64,000 nucleotides of DNA, from the NCBI GenBank assembly GCA_916613615.1, contig OU744736.1, forward strand, positions 9,931,724-9,995,723, in the 5' to 3' direction. This DNA is from Steromphala cineraria. Lineage: Eukaryota > Mollusca > Gastropoda > Trochida > Trochidae. The position numbers and the translations under genes are program-made. Below, one piece after another: positions 21,240-32,591 of this stretch. A model generated the notes under the pieces. It was not told the DNA's origin, did no database searches, and saw only the letters and a program-made list of their open reading frames with translations. Numbering within the stretch: position 1 is the stretch's first letter; every line of letters starts with the position of its first letter.

Positions 21240-24200
21240 CCTTAGCATATGGAGATTCTAATTCAATCCAAATAGGGTCACAGGGGTCACAACTTTGAAA
21301 AACCTATTTTCATCTTCTTCTCCAGTTCCAAAAGGACTAGAGAGTTAAAAATGATATGTGCAGACTCCTTGGCCAATGGGGATTCTAATTTGTAACTTTG
21401 GTGACCCTGTGACCCCAAATAGGGTCACAGGGGTCACAACCTTAAAAACCTATTTTCATCTTCTTCTCAAGTTCCAAAAGGTCTAGAGAGCTGAAATTAT
21501 ATGTGCAGACTCCTTGGCCAATGGGGATTCTAAATTGTAGATTTTGTGACCCTGTGACCCCAAATAGGGTCACAGGGGTCACAACCTTAAAAACCTATTT
21601 TCATCTTCTTCTCCAGTTCTAAAAGGACTAGAGAGTTAAATATTATATGTGCAGACTCCTTGGCCAATGTGGATTCTAATTTGTAACTTTGGTGACCCTG
21701 TGACCCCAAATAGGGTCACAGGGGTCACAACCTTAAAAACCTATTTTCATCTTCTTCTCCAGTTCTAAAAGGACTAGAGAGTTAAATATTATATGTGCAG
21801 ACTCCTTGGCCAATGTGGATTCTAATTTGTAACTTTGGTGACCCTGTGACCCCAAATAGGGTCACAGGGGTCACAACCTTAAAAACCTATTTTCATCTTC
21901 TTCTCCAGTTCTAAAAGGACTAGAGAGTTAAATATTATATGTGCAGACTCCTTGGCCAATGTGGATTCTAATTTGTAACTTTGGTGACCCTGTGACCCCA
22001 AATAGGGTCACAGGGGTCACAACCTTAAAAACCTATTTTCATCTTCTTCTCCAGTTCCAAAAGGACTAGAGAGTTCAAAATGATATGTGCAGATTCCTTG
22101 GCCAATGGGGATTCTTAATTGTAGATTTCGTGACCCCATGACCCCAAATAGGGTCACAGGGGTCACAACCTTAAAAACCTATTTTCATCTTCTTCTCAAG
22201 TTCTAAAAGGACTAGAGAGTTGAAGATGATATTTGCAGAATCCTTGGCCAATGGGGATTCTTAATTGTAGATTTCGTGACCCCATGACCCCAAATAGGGT
22301 CACAGGGGTCACAACCTTAAAAAACAATTATCATCTTCTTCTCCAGTTCCAAAAGGACTAGAGAGTTAAAAATGATATGTGCAGACTCCTTGGACAATGG
22401 GGATTCTTAAGTGTAGATTTCGTGACCCTGTGACTCCAAATAGGGTCACAGGGGTCACAACCTTCAAAACCAATTCTCATCTTCTTCTCCAGTTCCAAAA
22501 GGACTAGAGAGTTAAAAATGATATGTGCAGACTCCTTGGCCAATGGGGATTCTAATTTGTAACTTTGGTGACCCTGTGACCCCAAATAGGGTCACAGGGG
22601 TCACAACCTTAAAAACCTATTTTCATCTTCTTCTCCAGTTCTAAAAGGACTAGAGAGTTAAATATTATATGTGCAGACTCCTTGGCCAATGTGGATTCTA
22701 ATTTGTAACTTTGGAGACCCTGTGACCCCAAATAGGGTCACAGGGGTCCCAACCTTAAAAACCTATTTTCATCTTCTTCTCCAGTTCTAAAAGGACTAGA
22801 GAGTTAAATATTATATGTGCAGACTCCTTGGCCAATGTGGATTCTAATTTGTAACTTTGGTGACCCTGTGACCCCAAATAGGGTCACAGGGGTCACAACC
22901 TTAAAAACCTAGTTTCATCTTCTTCTCCAGTTCTAAAAGGACTAGAGAGTTAAATATTATATGTGCAGACTCCTTGGCCAATGTGGATTCTAATTTGTAA
23001 CTTTGGTGACCCTGTGACCCCAAATAGGGTCACAGGGGTCACAACCTTAAAAACCTATTTTCATCTTCTTCTCCAGTTCCAAAAGGACTAGAGAGTTCAA
23101 AATGATATGTGCAGATTCCTTGGCCAATGGGGATTCTTAATTGTAGATTTCGTGACCCCATGACCCCAAATAGGGTCACAGGGGTCACAACCTTAAAAAC
23201 CTATTTTCATCTTCTTCTCAAGTTCTAAAAGGACTAGAGAGTTGAAGATGATATGTGCAGATTCCTTGGCCAATGGGGATTTTTAATTGTAGATTTCGTG
23301 ACCCCATGACCCCAAATAGGGTCACAGGGGTCACAACCTTAAAAAACAATTCTCATCTTCTTCTCCAGTTCCAAAAGGACTAAAGAGTTAAAAATGATAT
23401 GTGCAGACTCCTTGGACAATGGGGATTCTTAAGTGTAGATTTCGTGACCCTGTGACTCCAAATAGGGTCACAGGGGTCACAACCTTCAAAACCAATTCTC
23501 ATCTTCTTCTCCAGTTCCAAAAGGACTAGAGAGTTAAAAATGATATGTGCAGACTCCTTGGCCAATGGGGATTCTAATTTGTAACTTTGGTGACCCTGTG
23601 ACCCCAAATAGGGTCACAGGGGTCACAACCTTAAAAACCTATTTTCATCTTCTTCTCCAGTTCTAAAAGGACTAGAGAGTTAAATATTATATGTGCAGAC
23701 TCCTTGGCCAATGTGGATTCTAATTTGTAACTTTGGTGACCCTGTGACCCCAAATAGGGTCACAGGGGTCACAACCTTAAAAACCTATTTTCATCTTCTT
23801 CTCCAGTTCCAAAAGGACTAGAGAGTTCAAAATGATATGTGCAGATTCCTTGGCCAATGGGGATTCTTAATTGTAGATTTCGTGACCCCATGACCCCAAA
23901 TAGGGTCACAGGGGTCACAACCTTAAAAACCTATTTTCATCTTCTTCTCAAGTTCTAAAAGGACTAGAGAGTTGAAGATGATATGTGCAGATTCCTTGGC
24001 CAATGGGGATTCTTAATTGTAGATTTCGTGACCCCATGACCCCAAATAGGGTCACAGGGGTCACAACCTTAAAAAACAATTCTCATCTTCTTCTCCAGTT
24101 CCAAAAGGACTAGAGAGTTAAAAATGATATGTGCAGACTCCTTGGACAATGGGGATTCTTAAGTGTAGATTTCGTGACCCTGTGACTCCAAATAGGGTCA

Positions 24201-24660
24201 CAGGGGTCACAACCTTCAAAACCAATTCTCATCTTCTTCTCCAGTTCCAAAAGGACTAGAGAGTTAAAAATGATATGTGCAGACTCCTTGGCCAATGGGG
24301 ATTCTAATTTGTAACTTTGGTGACCCTGTGACCCCAAATAGGGTCACAGGGGTCACAACCTTAAAAACCTATTTTCATCTTCTTCTCAAGTTCCAAAAGG
24401 TCTAGAGAGCTGAAATTATATGTGCAGACTCCTTGGCCAATGGGGATTCTAAATTGTAGATTTTGTGACCCTGTGACCCCAAATAGGGTCACGGGTCACA
24501 ACCTTAAAAACTTATTTTCATCATCATCTTCAGTTCCAAAAGGTCTATTGAGCTGAAAGACTGCATGTAGACTCCTTGGCCAATTGGGATTCTAAACTAT
24601 AGGTTTCGATACCCCATGACCCCAAATAGGGTCACAGGGGTCACAATCTTAAAAACCCAT
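21240..24660 (+). repeat. 146-bp satellite with 7-mer/5-mer higher-order structure
   Basis: About 23 units carry CCAAATAGGGTCACAGGGGT, AACCTTAAAAACC, CATCTTCTTCTCCAG, AGGACTAGAGAGTT and CAGACTCCTTGGCCAATG at a period of 145-146 bp. A distinctive variant unit (TGTGACTCCAAATAGG) recurs at 1,022 and then 730 bp, that is 7 and 5 units, showing higher-order blocks. Every unit contains the inverted repeat GTGACCCTGTGACCC / GGGTCACAGGGGTCAC around CAAATA. Open frames of 75 codons here are identical repeat copies and are not genes. Confidence 0.95.
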
Positions 24661-24661
24661 T

Positions 24662-27560
24662 TTTAGCTCACCTTAACAAAGTAAATGTGAGCTTATGTCA
24701 TGGCGCTTCGTCTGTTGTCCTTCTGTCTGTTCGCCGTCGGTCTGGCCGTCCGTCCGTCCGTAAACTTTCAGGAAAAAGACTACTCCTCCTAAACGAATCC
24801 AGATATCATTCTGAAATTGTAGTATGTTATACCCATGGTGATTCCTCACAGAAAGGTAGACGTTTCAGTTTTGAGAATCCAAGATGGCCGCCATGGCAGT
24901 CATATTGAATTTTCAATTAGATTTCAGAAAAAAGACTACTCCTCCTAAACGAATCGAGATATCATTCTGAAATTGTAGTATGTTATACCCATGGTGATTC
25001 CTCACAGAAAGGTAGACGTTTTAGTTTTGAGAATCCAAGATGGCCGCCATGGCAGCCATATTGAATTTCAATTAGATTTCACGAAAAAGACTACTCCTCC
25101 TATACGAATGCAGATATCATTCTGAAATTGTAGTATGTTATACCCATGGTGATTCCTCACAGAAAGGTAGACGTTTCAGTTTTGAGAATCCAAGATGGCC
25201 GCTATGGCAGCCATATTGAATTTTCAATAAGATTTCAGGAAAAAGACTACTCCTCCTAAACGAATCCAGGTATCATTCTGAAATTGTAGTATGTTATACC
25301 CATGGTGATTCCTCACAGAAAGGTAGACGTTTCAGTTTTGAGAATCCAAGATGGCCGCCATGGCAGCCATATTGAATTTTCAATTAGATTTCACGAAAAA
25401 GACTACTCCTCCTAAACGAATGCAGATATCATTCTGAAATTGTAGTATGTTATACCCATGGTGATTCCTCACAGAAAGGTAGACGTTTCAGTTTTGAGAA
25501 TCCAAGATGGCCGCTATGGCAGCCATATTGAATTTTCAATTAGATTTCAGGAAAAAGACTACTCCTCCTAAACGAATCCAGGTATCATTCTGAAATTGTA
25601 GTATGTTATACCCATGGTGATTCCTCACAGAAAGGTAGACGTTTCAGTTTTGAGAATCCAAGATGGCCGCCATGGCAGCCATATTGAATTTTCAATTAGA
25701 TTTCACGAAAAAGACTACTCCTCCTAAACGAATCCAGATATCATTCTGAAATTGTAGTATGTTATACCCATGGTGATTCCTCACAGAAAGGTAGACGTTT
25801 CAGTTTTGAGAATCCAAGATGGCCGCTATGGCAGCCATATTGAATTTTCAATAAGATTTCAGGAAAAAGACTACTCCTCCTAAACGAATCCAGGTATCAT
25901 TCTGAAATTGTAGTATGTTATACCCATGGTGATTCCTCACAGAAAGGTAGACGTTTCAGTTTTGAGAATCCAAGATGGCCGCCATGGCAGCCATATTGAA
26001 TTTTCAATTAGATTTCACGAAAAAGACTACTCCTCCTAAACGAATGCAGATATCATTCTGAAATTGTAGTATGTTATACCCATGGTGATTCCTCACAGAA
26101 AGGTAGACGTTTCAGTTTTGAGAATCCAAGATGGCCGCTATGGCAGCCATATTAAATTTTCAATTAGATTTCAGGAAAAAGACTACTCCTCCTAAACGAA
26201 TCCAGGTATCATTCTGAAATTGTAGTATGTTATACCCATGGTGATTCCTCACAGAAAGGTAGACGTTTCAGTTTTGAGAATCCAAGATGGCCGCCATGGC
26301 AGCCATATTGAATTTTCAATTAGATTTCACGAAAAAGACTACTCCTCCTAAACGAATGCAGATATCATTCTGAAATTGTAGTATGTTATACCCATGGTGA
26401 TTCCTCACAGAAAGGTAGACGTTTCAGTTTTGAGAATCCAAGATGGCCGCTATGGCAGCCATATTGAATTTTCAATTAGATTTCAGGAAAAAGACTACTC
26501 CTCCTAATCGAATCCAGATATCATTCTGAAATTGTAGTATGTTATACCCATGGTGATTCCTCACAGAAAGGTAGACGTTTCAGTTTTGAGAATCCAAGAT
26601 GGCCGCTATGGCAGCCATATTGAATTTTCAATTAGATTTCAGGAAAAAGACTACTCCTCCTAAACGAATCCAGGTATCATTCTGAAATTGTAGTATGTTT
26701 TACCCATGGTGATTCCTCACAGAAAGGTAGACGTTTCAGTTTTGAGAATCCAAGATGGCCGCCATGGCAGCCATATTGAATTTTCAATTAGATTTCACGA
26801 AAAAGACTACTCCTTCTAAACGAATGCAGATATCATTCTGAAATTGTAGTATGTTATACCCATGGTGATTCCTCACAGAAAGGTAGACGTTTCAGTTTTG
26901 AGAATCCAAGATGGCCGCTATGGCAGCCATATTGAATTTTCAATTAGATTTCAGGAAAAAGACTACTCCTCCTAATCGAATCCAGATATCATTCTGAAAT
27001 TATAGTATGTTATACCCATGGTGATTCCTCACAGAAAGGTAGACGTTTCAGTTTTGAGATTCCAAGATGGCCGCCATGGCAGCCATATTGAATTTTCAAT
27101 TAGATTTCACGAAAAAGACTACTCCTCCTAAACGAATGCAGATATCATTCTGAAAATGTAGTGTTTTATACCCATGGTGATTCCTCACAGAAAGGTAGAC
27201 GTTTCAGTTTTGAGAATCCAAGATGGCCACTATGGCAGCCATATTGAATTTTCAATTAGATTTCATGAAAAGACTACTCTTTCTAAACCAATCTAGATAT
27301 CATTCTGAAATTGTAGTATGTTATAACTATGGCGATTCCTCACAGAAAGGTAGACGTTTCAGTTTTGAGAAACCAAGATGGCCGCGATAGCAGCCATATT
27401 GAATTTTCAATGAGATTTCATGAAAATGACTACTTCTCCTAAACCAATCTTGATATCATTTTCATATTGTAGTATGTTATACCTATTGTGATTCCTCCCA
27501 AAAAAGGTAGACGTTTCAGTTTTGAGAATCCAAGATGACTGTGATAGCATCCATATTGAC
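24662..27560 (+). repeat. 156-bp satellite with 312-bp dimeric structure, inside an AGCTCA-type element
   Basis: The head reads TTTTTAGCTCACC, GTGAGCTTATGTCATGGC and GTCCGTCCGTCCGTAAAC. About 18 units then follow with GAAAAAGACTACTCCTCC, TATCATTCTGAAATTGTAG, CCCATGGTGATTCCTCACAG, GTAGACGTTTCAG and CCAAGATGGCCGC. Starts at 24,925, 25,080, 25,236 and 25,392 give the 156-bp period. Units alternate between two types (CCAGGTATC with GCCGCCATGGC; GCAGATATC with GCCGCTATGGC), so the repeat is largely dimeric. The last three units are clearly diverged. Confidence 0.95.
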
Positions 27561-28835
27561 TTTTCAGCTGCAGAAGACACATCATTATTACTAAATTTTA
27601 AGCTTTCATCAAGTGATCACTCGCACTATATAGATTCTCTAATTTGAACTTACTTATCATAATATTATCTTGAATATGAAATATTTAAGATTGTCATGCA
27701 AGTTGTTCTATATTTGTAAGTGTTTCTAAAATATTAAGATGAAAGACAAACATAATTAATTAATTTGTTTAAAATATTTATGGCAACTAGCTGCAAAAAC
27801 CCAATGACATTAAACATCATGTTAGATTTTGAACAATGGTATCTCCCTTACATTCCTTTAAATACCACACATAAGGGGTCAACCAGAGTTCAGATATTTC
27901 TGTTGAGTCCACTATGCTGTCTAATACACATCCCAATACAGGCTGCTAGCATCATAGTGTCAGCTGTTAGTCTGTTGCATAATCAACCTGACCCAATTGA
28001 TATGGTAGAGCATTATGCTATATGGCCATGTGCATGCAATAAGAGTTATGGAAATTAGACTTGTATTCTCATGACAGTGATATGTTCTTTCTAAGAATAA
28101 CAACTTACACAAAACTTGTCACTTGTTTTGTGTTTAGCAATCTACATGATAAGTTGATGTGGAAAGAGTTATTTTGCATCAGGTTCCAGTTCCTGTGTTT
28201 TACTCATATTTGTACCATTTCTATATCTAACAGAAGTTCTTCTTGACACAAAATCAATTTAGGACATAAGCTAACTATATTTTGTGAAATTATATATATT
28301 TTTCACAACAATTCATGTTCTCTCCCGTCAAGTCTTTTAATACCACACATAAGGGCTTAGCCAGAGTTCAGGTTTACATGCTCAGCACACTAGGATGCTT
28401 CTCCAAATATACGTACACAAAGCCAAATACACAAACTGCTACACTCTCTGGGGCTAGCAGCCCTGCCTGCTTGTATATTGCATAGTAATCCTGACCTAAT
28501 TGATAAATAGATCATAATGGACTTTATGGAAAGTATATAAATTGTCTTTATGAAAAGTATACTTGTATTCTATTAATAGTAATACTTTTTACAAATAACA
28601 ATTTAAACAAGTCAAGAATCAGCTTTTGTGTACAACAATCTGCACGATGAGTTAATATTTACAATCTGCTTTTATGTTCAGTAATCTACATGATAACTTA
28701 ATAATAGAGGTATTTTGTATCAGGTTCCAGTTCCAATACCATGTGTTTTATAAATACCTGTAAAAATAAATGATAATTGTATCATGCTGAAGGGGTTCTG
28801 GGAACAACATGTCATCATAGAAGTCATTATTTTTC
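27561..28835. repeat. Diverged ~480-bp direct duplication in an AT-rich interval
   Basis: TACCACACATAAGGG followed by CCAGAGTTCAG occurs near 27,867 and 28,341. Similar pairs follow (CTGACCCAATTGATA with CTGACCTAATTGATA; ATCTACATGATAAGTTGAT with ATCTACATGATAACTTAAT). The two halves are roughly 27,790-28,250 and 28,280-28,770. No exon is supported in either half. Confidence 0.6.
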
Positions 28836-29010
28836 AATTAGATTTCAGGCCAAGTACTACTCCTACTAAATCAATTAAGATATCATTCTGAAAAGTGAGT
28901 ATTTTTTTATATAGTGATTCCTGACAAAGACGCATTTATTTTATTATCAAGAATCCAAGATGGTCAATATGTCAATTATATTGAATTTTCAATTAGATTT
29001 CATGAAATTC
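28836..29010. repeat. Decayed 156-bp satellite monomer
   Basis: CAATTAGATTTCAGG, TACTACTCCTACTAAATCAA, ATATCATTCTGAAAAG, GTGATTCCTGACA, CAAGAATCCAAGATGG and TTGAATTTTCAATTAGATTT keep the unit order 1.3 kb beyond the array end. Confidence 0.75.
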
Positions 29011-29633
29011 ATTGAAAAGAATACATTTCCTGATCAATCAAATCAATGTCATTATATGTGTATTGATACGCTTGTTGTAATATTTATCAACACTATAAAT
29101 ACAGTTACAAAAATCTGTTTGAATCATCTTTATCTGCGAACAGCCTGAAGCATGACTGTTTTAATAAATCCTTTCCGTTTTACATAATTCCTGACACTTC
29201 ATATATATGGCAAATAACATAGCCAGTGAGGGATAAATATACATTTTATAATCATCTATATATAAATACAGTCTGAACAATGATTATCTAGATAATTATA
29301 ATGATCATTCAATTCAAACAAATCCTTTTCAAAAGCATTTAAAATGATTAAATTTGTTCACTTCCAACACTAACTGTTAGGTTTTTTAGTCCATTGTTCC
29401 CATGCAATTAATTTATTCCAAATTGTAAATTTTGGTTAATGAATAACAAATTATCTTTTATTTTGTTTGTCATGCTAATAAAAGATATCATTTAATATTC
29501 ATCTTCAAAACTAATTGAACAGCTGTCTGAACAATTCTTTTTTTACAAAGCCTTTCTAACCAATTCTCTCTGTTAGTTAAGATACTTCAATAAACATATT
29601 ACTGAGTTGACCTCCAGATTATTTCCATTGCAA
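29011..29633. other. AT-rich interval, nothing recognised
   Basis: No splice-supported frame, RNA gene or clear repeat is visible. Confidence 0.45.
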
Positions 29634-29790
29634 ACCTCTCTTCTACCCCCACCCCTTCTATCCCCCCTTTCCCTCCTCCCCTTTTTTCTCCTGTCCTTCC
29701 ATTGCAAACCTCTCTTCTATCCCACATTCCTTCTATCCCCCACCCCCTTTCCCCATCTATCCTTCCAGCCCCTCTCCTGCAACTCTCCTC
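29634..29790. repeat. Polypyrimidine tract with internal direct repeat
   Basis: About 150 bp of nearly pure C/T on the plus strand. CCATTGCAAACCTCTCTTCT appears twice, near 29,626 and 29,699, each followed by CCC/TTT runs. Frames crossing it on either strand are compositional artefacts. Confidence 0.85.
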
Positions 29791-30339
29791 TAAAGAGTAT
29801 CTGTATTGCATATTGAAATGAGGGGAGGACACTAGTCCAGCTTCAGGACTGTAAATTAAAAGGAGCCTTTAATACAGTCTAGGTTCTCCTTCAGCAAGTC
29901 TAGGCTACAGCAATTTACATTTTTATGAAATGAGGAGACCAAGAAATAAAAATGTTGAAAAGCATGTAATTATTTCAAAAATAAAATATTAAATGAAATA
30001 TTTCATAGACTAAATTTTAGTCTAGGAGGACACTCACTATATGGAATAACAGTAACTTACATAAGAGGATAAGTTACTTAAGCTACATGCAGGTGCAAGA
30101 GGTCATCATAGGTCATCATATCTAGTAATTAGCATAAACCCCCATGTTGCTAGCCTATTCTGACCAATCAGATTGCACTATCATATGTCAAGATTTAAGA
30201 TATTCAGAAATCTTCAGTTAGAATTACATGAGACATTGACCTGGACAGTTTACTTTGGCAATTGGACCTAGCTGAATTTGTGATTTGTGTCAGAGGGATA
30301 TAATCCAAATGTTTATGTGCATCATCTTTTTAGTTCTTT
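29791..30339. other. Unannotated interval
   Basis: Contains a short doublet (GGTCATCATAGGTCATCATA near 30,101). No gene seen. Confidence 0.4.
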
Positions 30340-30640
30340 GGAAGTTGAGAGTGTGACTAAATGAATACTCCTAAACCAATCAAGAAATCATAATGAAATT
30401 AATACATATGCCCACATAACAGTAGCATTTTGAAGATTAAAAAGTCCAAGATGGTCACCAATTTAGCCATAGATATTCAAAAAAGTTATACAAAAACATA
30501 CTGCTTGTTAACAAATCATGATTATATCATTCTTGTATTAATGTTTGTTCAAGCTCTAGTGGTTTCCGACAGAAGAATAGCATTTTAAGAGATAGAAAAA
30601 TCATGATGGCAGCCATAATCAATTATCATATAAAAGATGG
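30340..30640. repeat. Two strongly decayed 156-bp satellite monomers
   Basis: ACTCCTAAACCAATCAAG, AAATCATAATGAAATT, AGTAGCATTTTGAAGATTA, GTCCAAGATGGTCACC and TAGCCAT follow unit order. A weaker second copy ends in ATCATGATGGCAGCCATAAT near 30,600. Confidence 0.55.
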
Positions 30641-30865
30641 TTACACAATTAAACCATATTACCACATCATTCATTTTAAGGGGAGCTTCTGTACCCTCGG
30701 TACTTTTATTCTCAATTTGATGACAGTCTATGGCAAAATTATTTCTCCTTGGATATTTTAGTGTGGACTTCTTTCACTGTCTAATATTGGCGATCTAGAA
30801 AGTGTTGAATAATAATAAATCATTTGGGTAAGGAAATTTATTCCGATATCGTTACATTTGTTTTG

Positions 30866-30988
30866 TAATTTTTGTATAGGTTTTCTTGCAATAGGCAACA
30901 TCAGTTCCATTTTTAGCTCATCTGGCCTGTATAAAGCAAACTTGATATGATGCCTGATGAGCTACAGAGCCAATGGCTCTATTTTTTA
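30866..30988 (+). mobile_element. AGCTCATC-type repeat fragment, inverted partner near 61.2 kb
   Basis: TTTTTGTATAGGTTTTCTTG, AATAGGCAACATCAG, TTTTTAGCTCATCTGGCCTG and ATGATGCCTGATGAGCTACA match, in reverse complement, 61,135-61,250. The two AGCTCATC/GATGAGCT parts form a hairpin over 30,917-30,965. Confidence 0.75.
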
Positions 30989-32187
30989 AAGGAAAAATAA
31001 CATTTTTGATCCCTAGTTGACATTCATACACAAAACCCTGTTTATCATGCTTAAGAGGCTAGCAGGATATTGAATTTTCAGCACTTTTTTCATCAAAAAT
31101 TCATAAAATGCCTACAAACTTAAAATCTGTGACTACTTTTGAGATTCTTTGACCTGAAGGTGTTGATCAAACAGTTTCCCCACCTTTAAATAAGCAATTA
31201 TCATTAACAATGGCATTTTTTGTCTTTGTGCAGTTTTATTGAAATTGGATATTTGATAATTTTGTCATTTTGGTGGTTCATACTGCTTTAACGATTACCT
31301 TGGGGTCATTTACTAAAAAGCCATTACTTCGGCCAAGAGACTGATAAAAACCACATTGCAGCAAAGAATATTGACTTTCTTTTTCAATCATAAGAGTAAC
31401 TTGCATTTTGACTAATGTCTACCAAGTGTTTGTAAAGCCAGTTATCCAGCGACAGTGAATCGTAAATAGAGTGTAGTTTTCGTTTCCACCCTGCTAGATG
31501 ATCATTTTATTGAAAAACCCTAATTGTTTTCCTAAAATATTTAATTGTTTATTCTCAACAGTATTTGTTTGAAAAAGGGGGGGAGGGGTGCTTAATTAAG
31601 TTCTTTGTGTATACTTTACAGTTTTGGTGATCCTATGGCTCCTAAAAAGATCTTGGTGGATTAAATTTTTTCAGAAGGCTTATGAAGAAGTGAAATACGG
31701 GTTTGAACGATTTTCTTGTTCGATTTGACCTATGATAAGGCATATCAAAACGTTTTCCGATCTGAAATGATTTTCCGTGCAATTGTTAGCAATTTTTCAT
31801 CATATATTGATGCAGGATGTTCAAGTATGGTGCCAGCAATCTCTGATCTTATATTTACAATCTTGATTATCTTGTTTCTATACACACCAAAAAAAGTTAA
31901 GCACCCCCAGAATTTTTCACAGAGGGGTGTACTTCGTATGCTATAAGACTGAGAAAAAGAAGATAAGCAAAACAAATTTTTATTGAGAGAACAATCATTT
32001 GGTCATTTGCAAGAGAAGTTTTGTAATCATGTGGGCAATAAAGTGAATGAAAAAAGAGGGAAATTGACATGGAATTTCATCCAAAACACATGGATGTTTA
32101 AGTATTGTCACTACAAGCTCTTGGTGTGTGCCATCCGATCAAAGCAGCTAAAATAAAGTGAATCAGTATTTCAAGAATTACTAAACA
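30989..32187. other. No gene recognised; transposon edge fragments
   Basis: The stretch CACACCAAAAAAAGTTAAGC with ACCCCC near 31,885 resembles a Tc1-type terminal inverted repeat and may mark one end of the element that carried the transposase pseudogene at 32,188. Overlapping 76-codon frames on both strands at 31,716-31,975 are not supported. Confidence 0.4.
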
Positions 32188-32591
32188 TCAGTAACGTGCG
32201 GTGCCATCACGTGTGCGAACTGCAGCCGCTCTTCTTGGCATACCCATAACCAGGTTCCTTAATGGTTCCTTAATGGTTCCATCGGTATCAGCTGCCACTT
32301 ATCGTGAAGAGCGGCCTCCAGTTCAATCAGGTTTTGTACAGGAGGATCCCTTCTTTGTATCCGACGACCCAAAATGTCGCAAACATGCTCGATTGGGTTC
32401 AAATCAGATGACATTGCTGGCCATGGAATTCCTGTTACGCCATTATTTTCCAGATGTTGGTTTACAGCAAGTGAAAGATTTGGTCTGGCATTGTCATCCA
32501 TGGACAAGGTTCTTGTGGCAAGTCTGTGGTCATCGAAATGATCAATAATTACAGGATCCAGACCCTCCTGAATGTAGCGATGTATTGACAA
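32188..32591 (-). pseudogene. Tc1-like transposase, C-terminal fragment, frameshifted
   Basis: The minus strand reads SIHRYIQEGLDPVI, then SMDDNARPN, then GIPWPAMSSDLNPIEHV, CDILGRRIQRRDPP and LIELEAALHDKWQLIPMEPL. DDNARPN carries the second catalytic aspartate and SSDLNPIEHV the third acidic region of Tc1/mariner DDE transposases, which cut and paste their element at TA sites. A duplicated GGTTCCTTAA block near 32,265 shifts the frame. The expected tail MPRRAAAVRTRDGTARY then follows in another frame to a stop at 32,188-32,190. The N-terminal DNA-binding part and first catalytic Asp are not found upstream, so it is a dead fragment. Confidence 0.88.

Noticed and set aside
22358..24337. Three identical 75-codon minus-strand frames
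   Set aside because: They are the same position of the 146-bp satellite in three higher-order blocks; no coding evidence beyond repetition.
24687..24908. 73-codon plus frame at the head of the 156-bp array
   Set aside because: It is read from the CCGTCCGTCC head and the first satellite unit; arginine-rich composition comes from the repeat.
29599..29832. Opposing 69- and 77-codon frames over the pyrimidine tract
   Set aside because: Stop-poor composition alone explains both.
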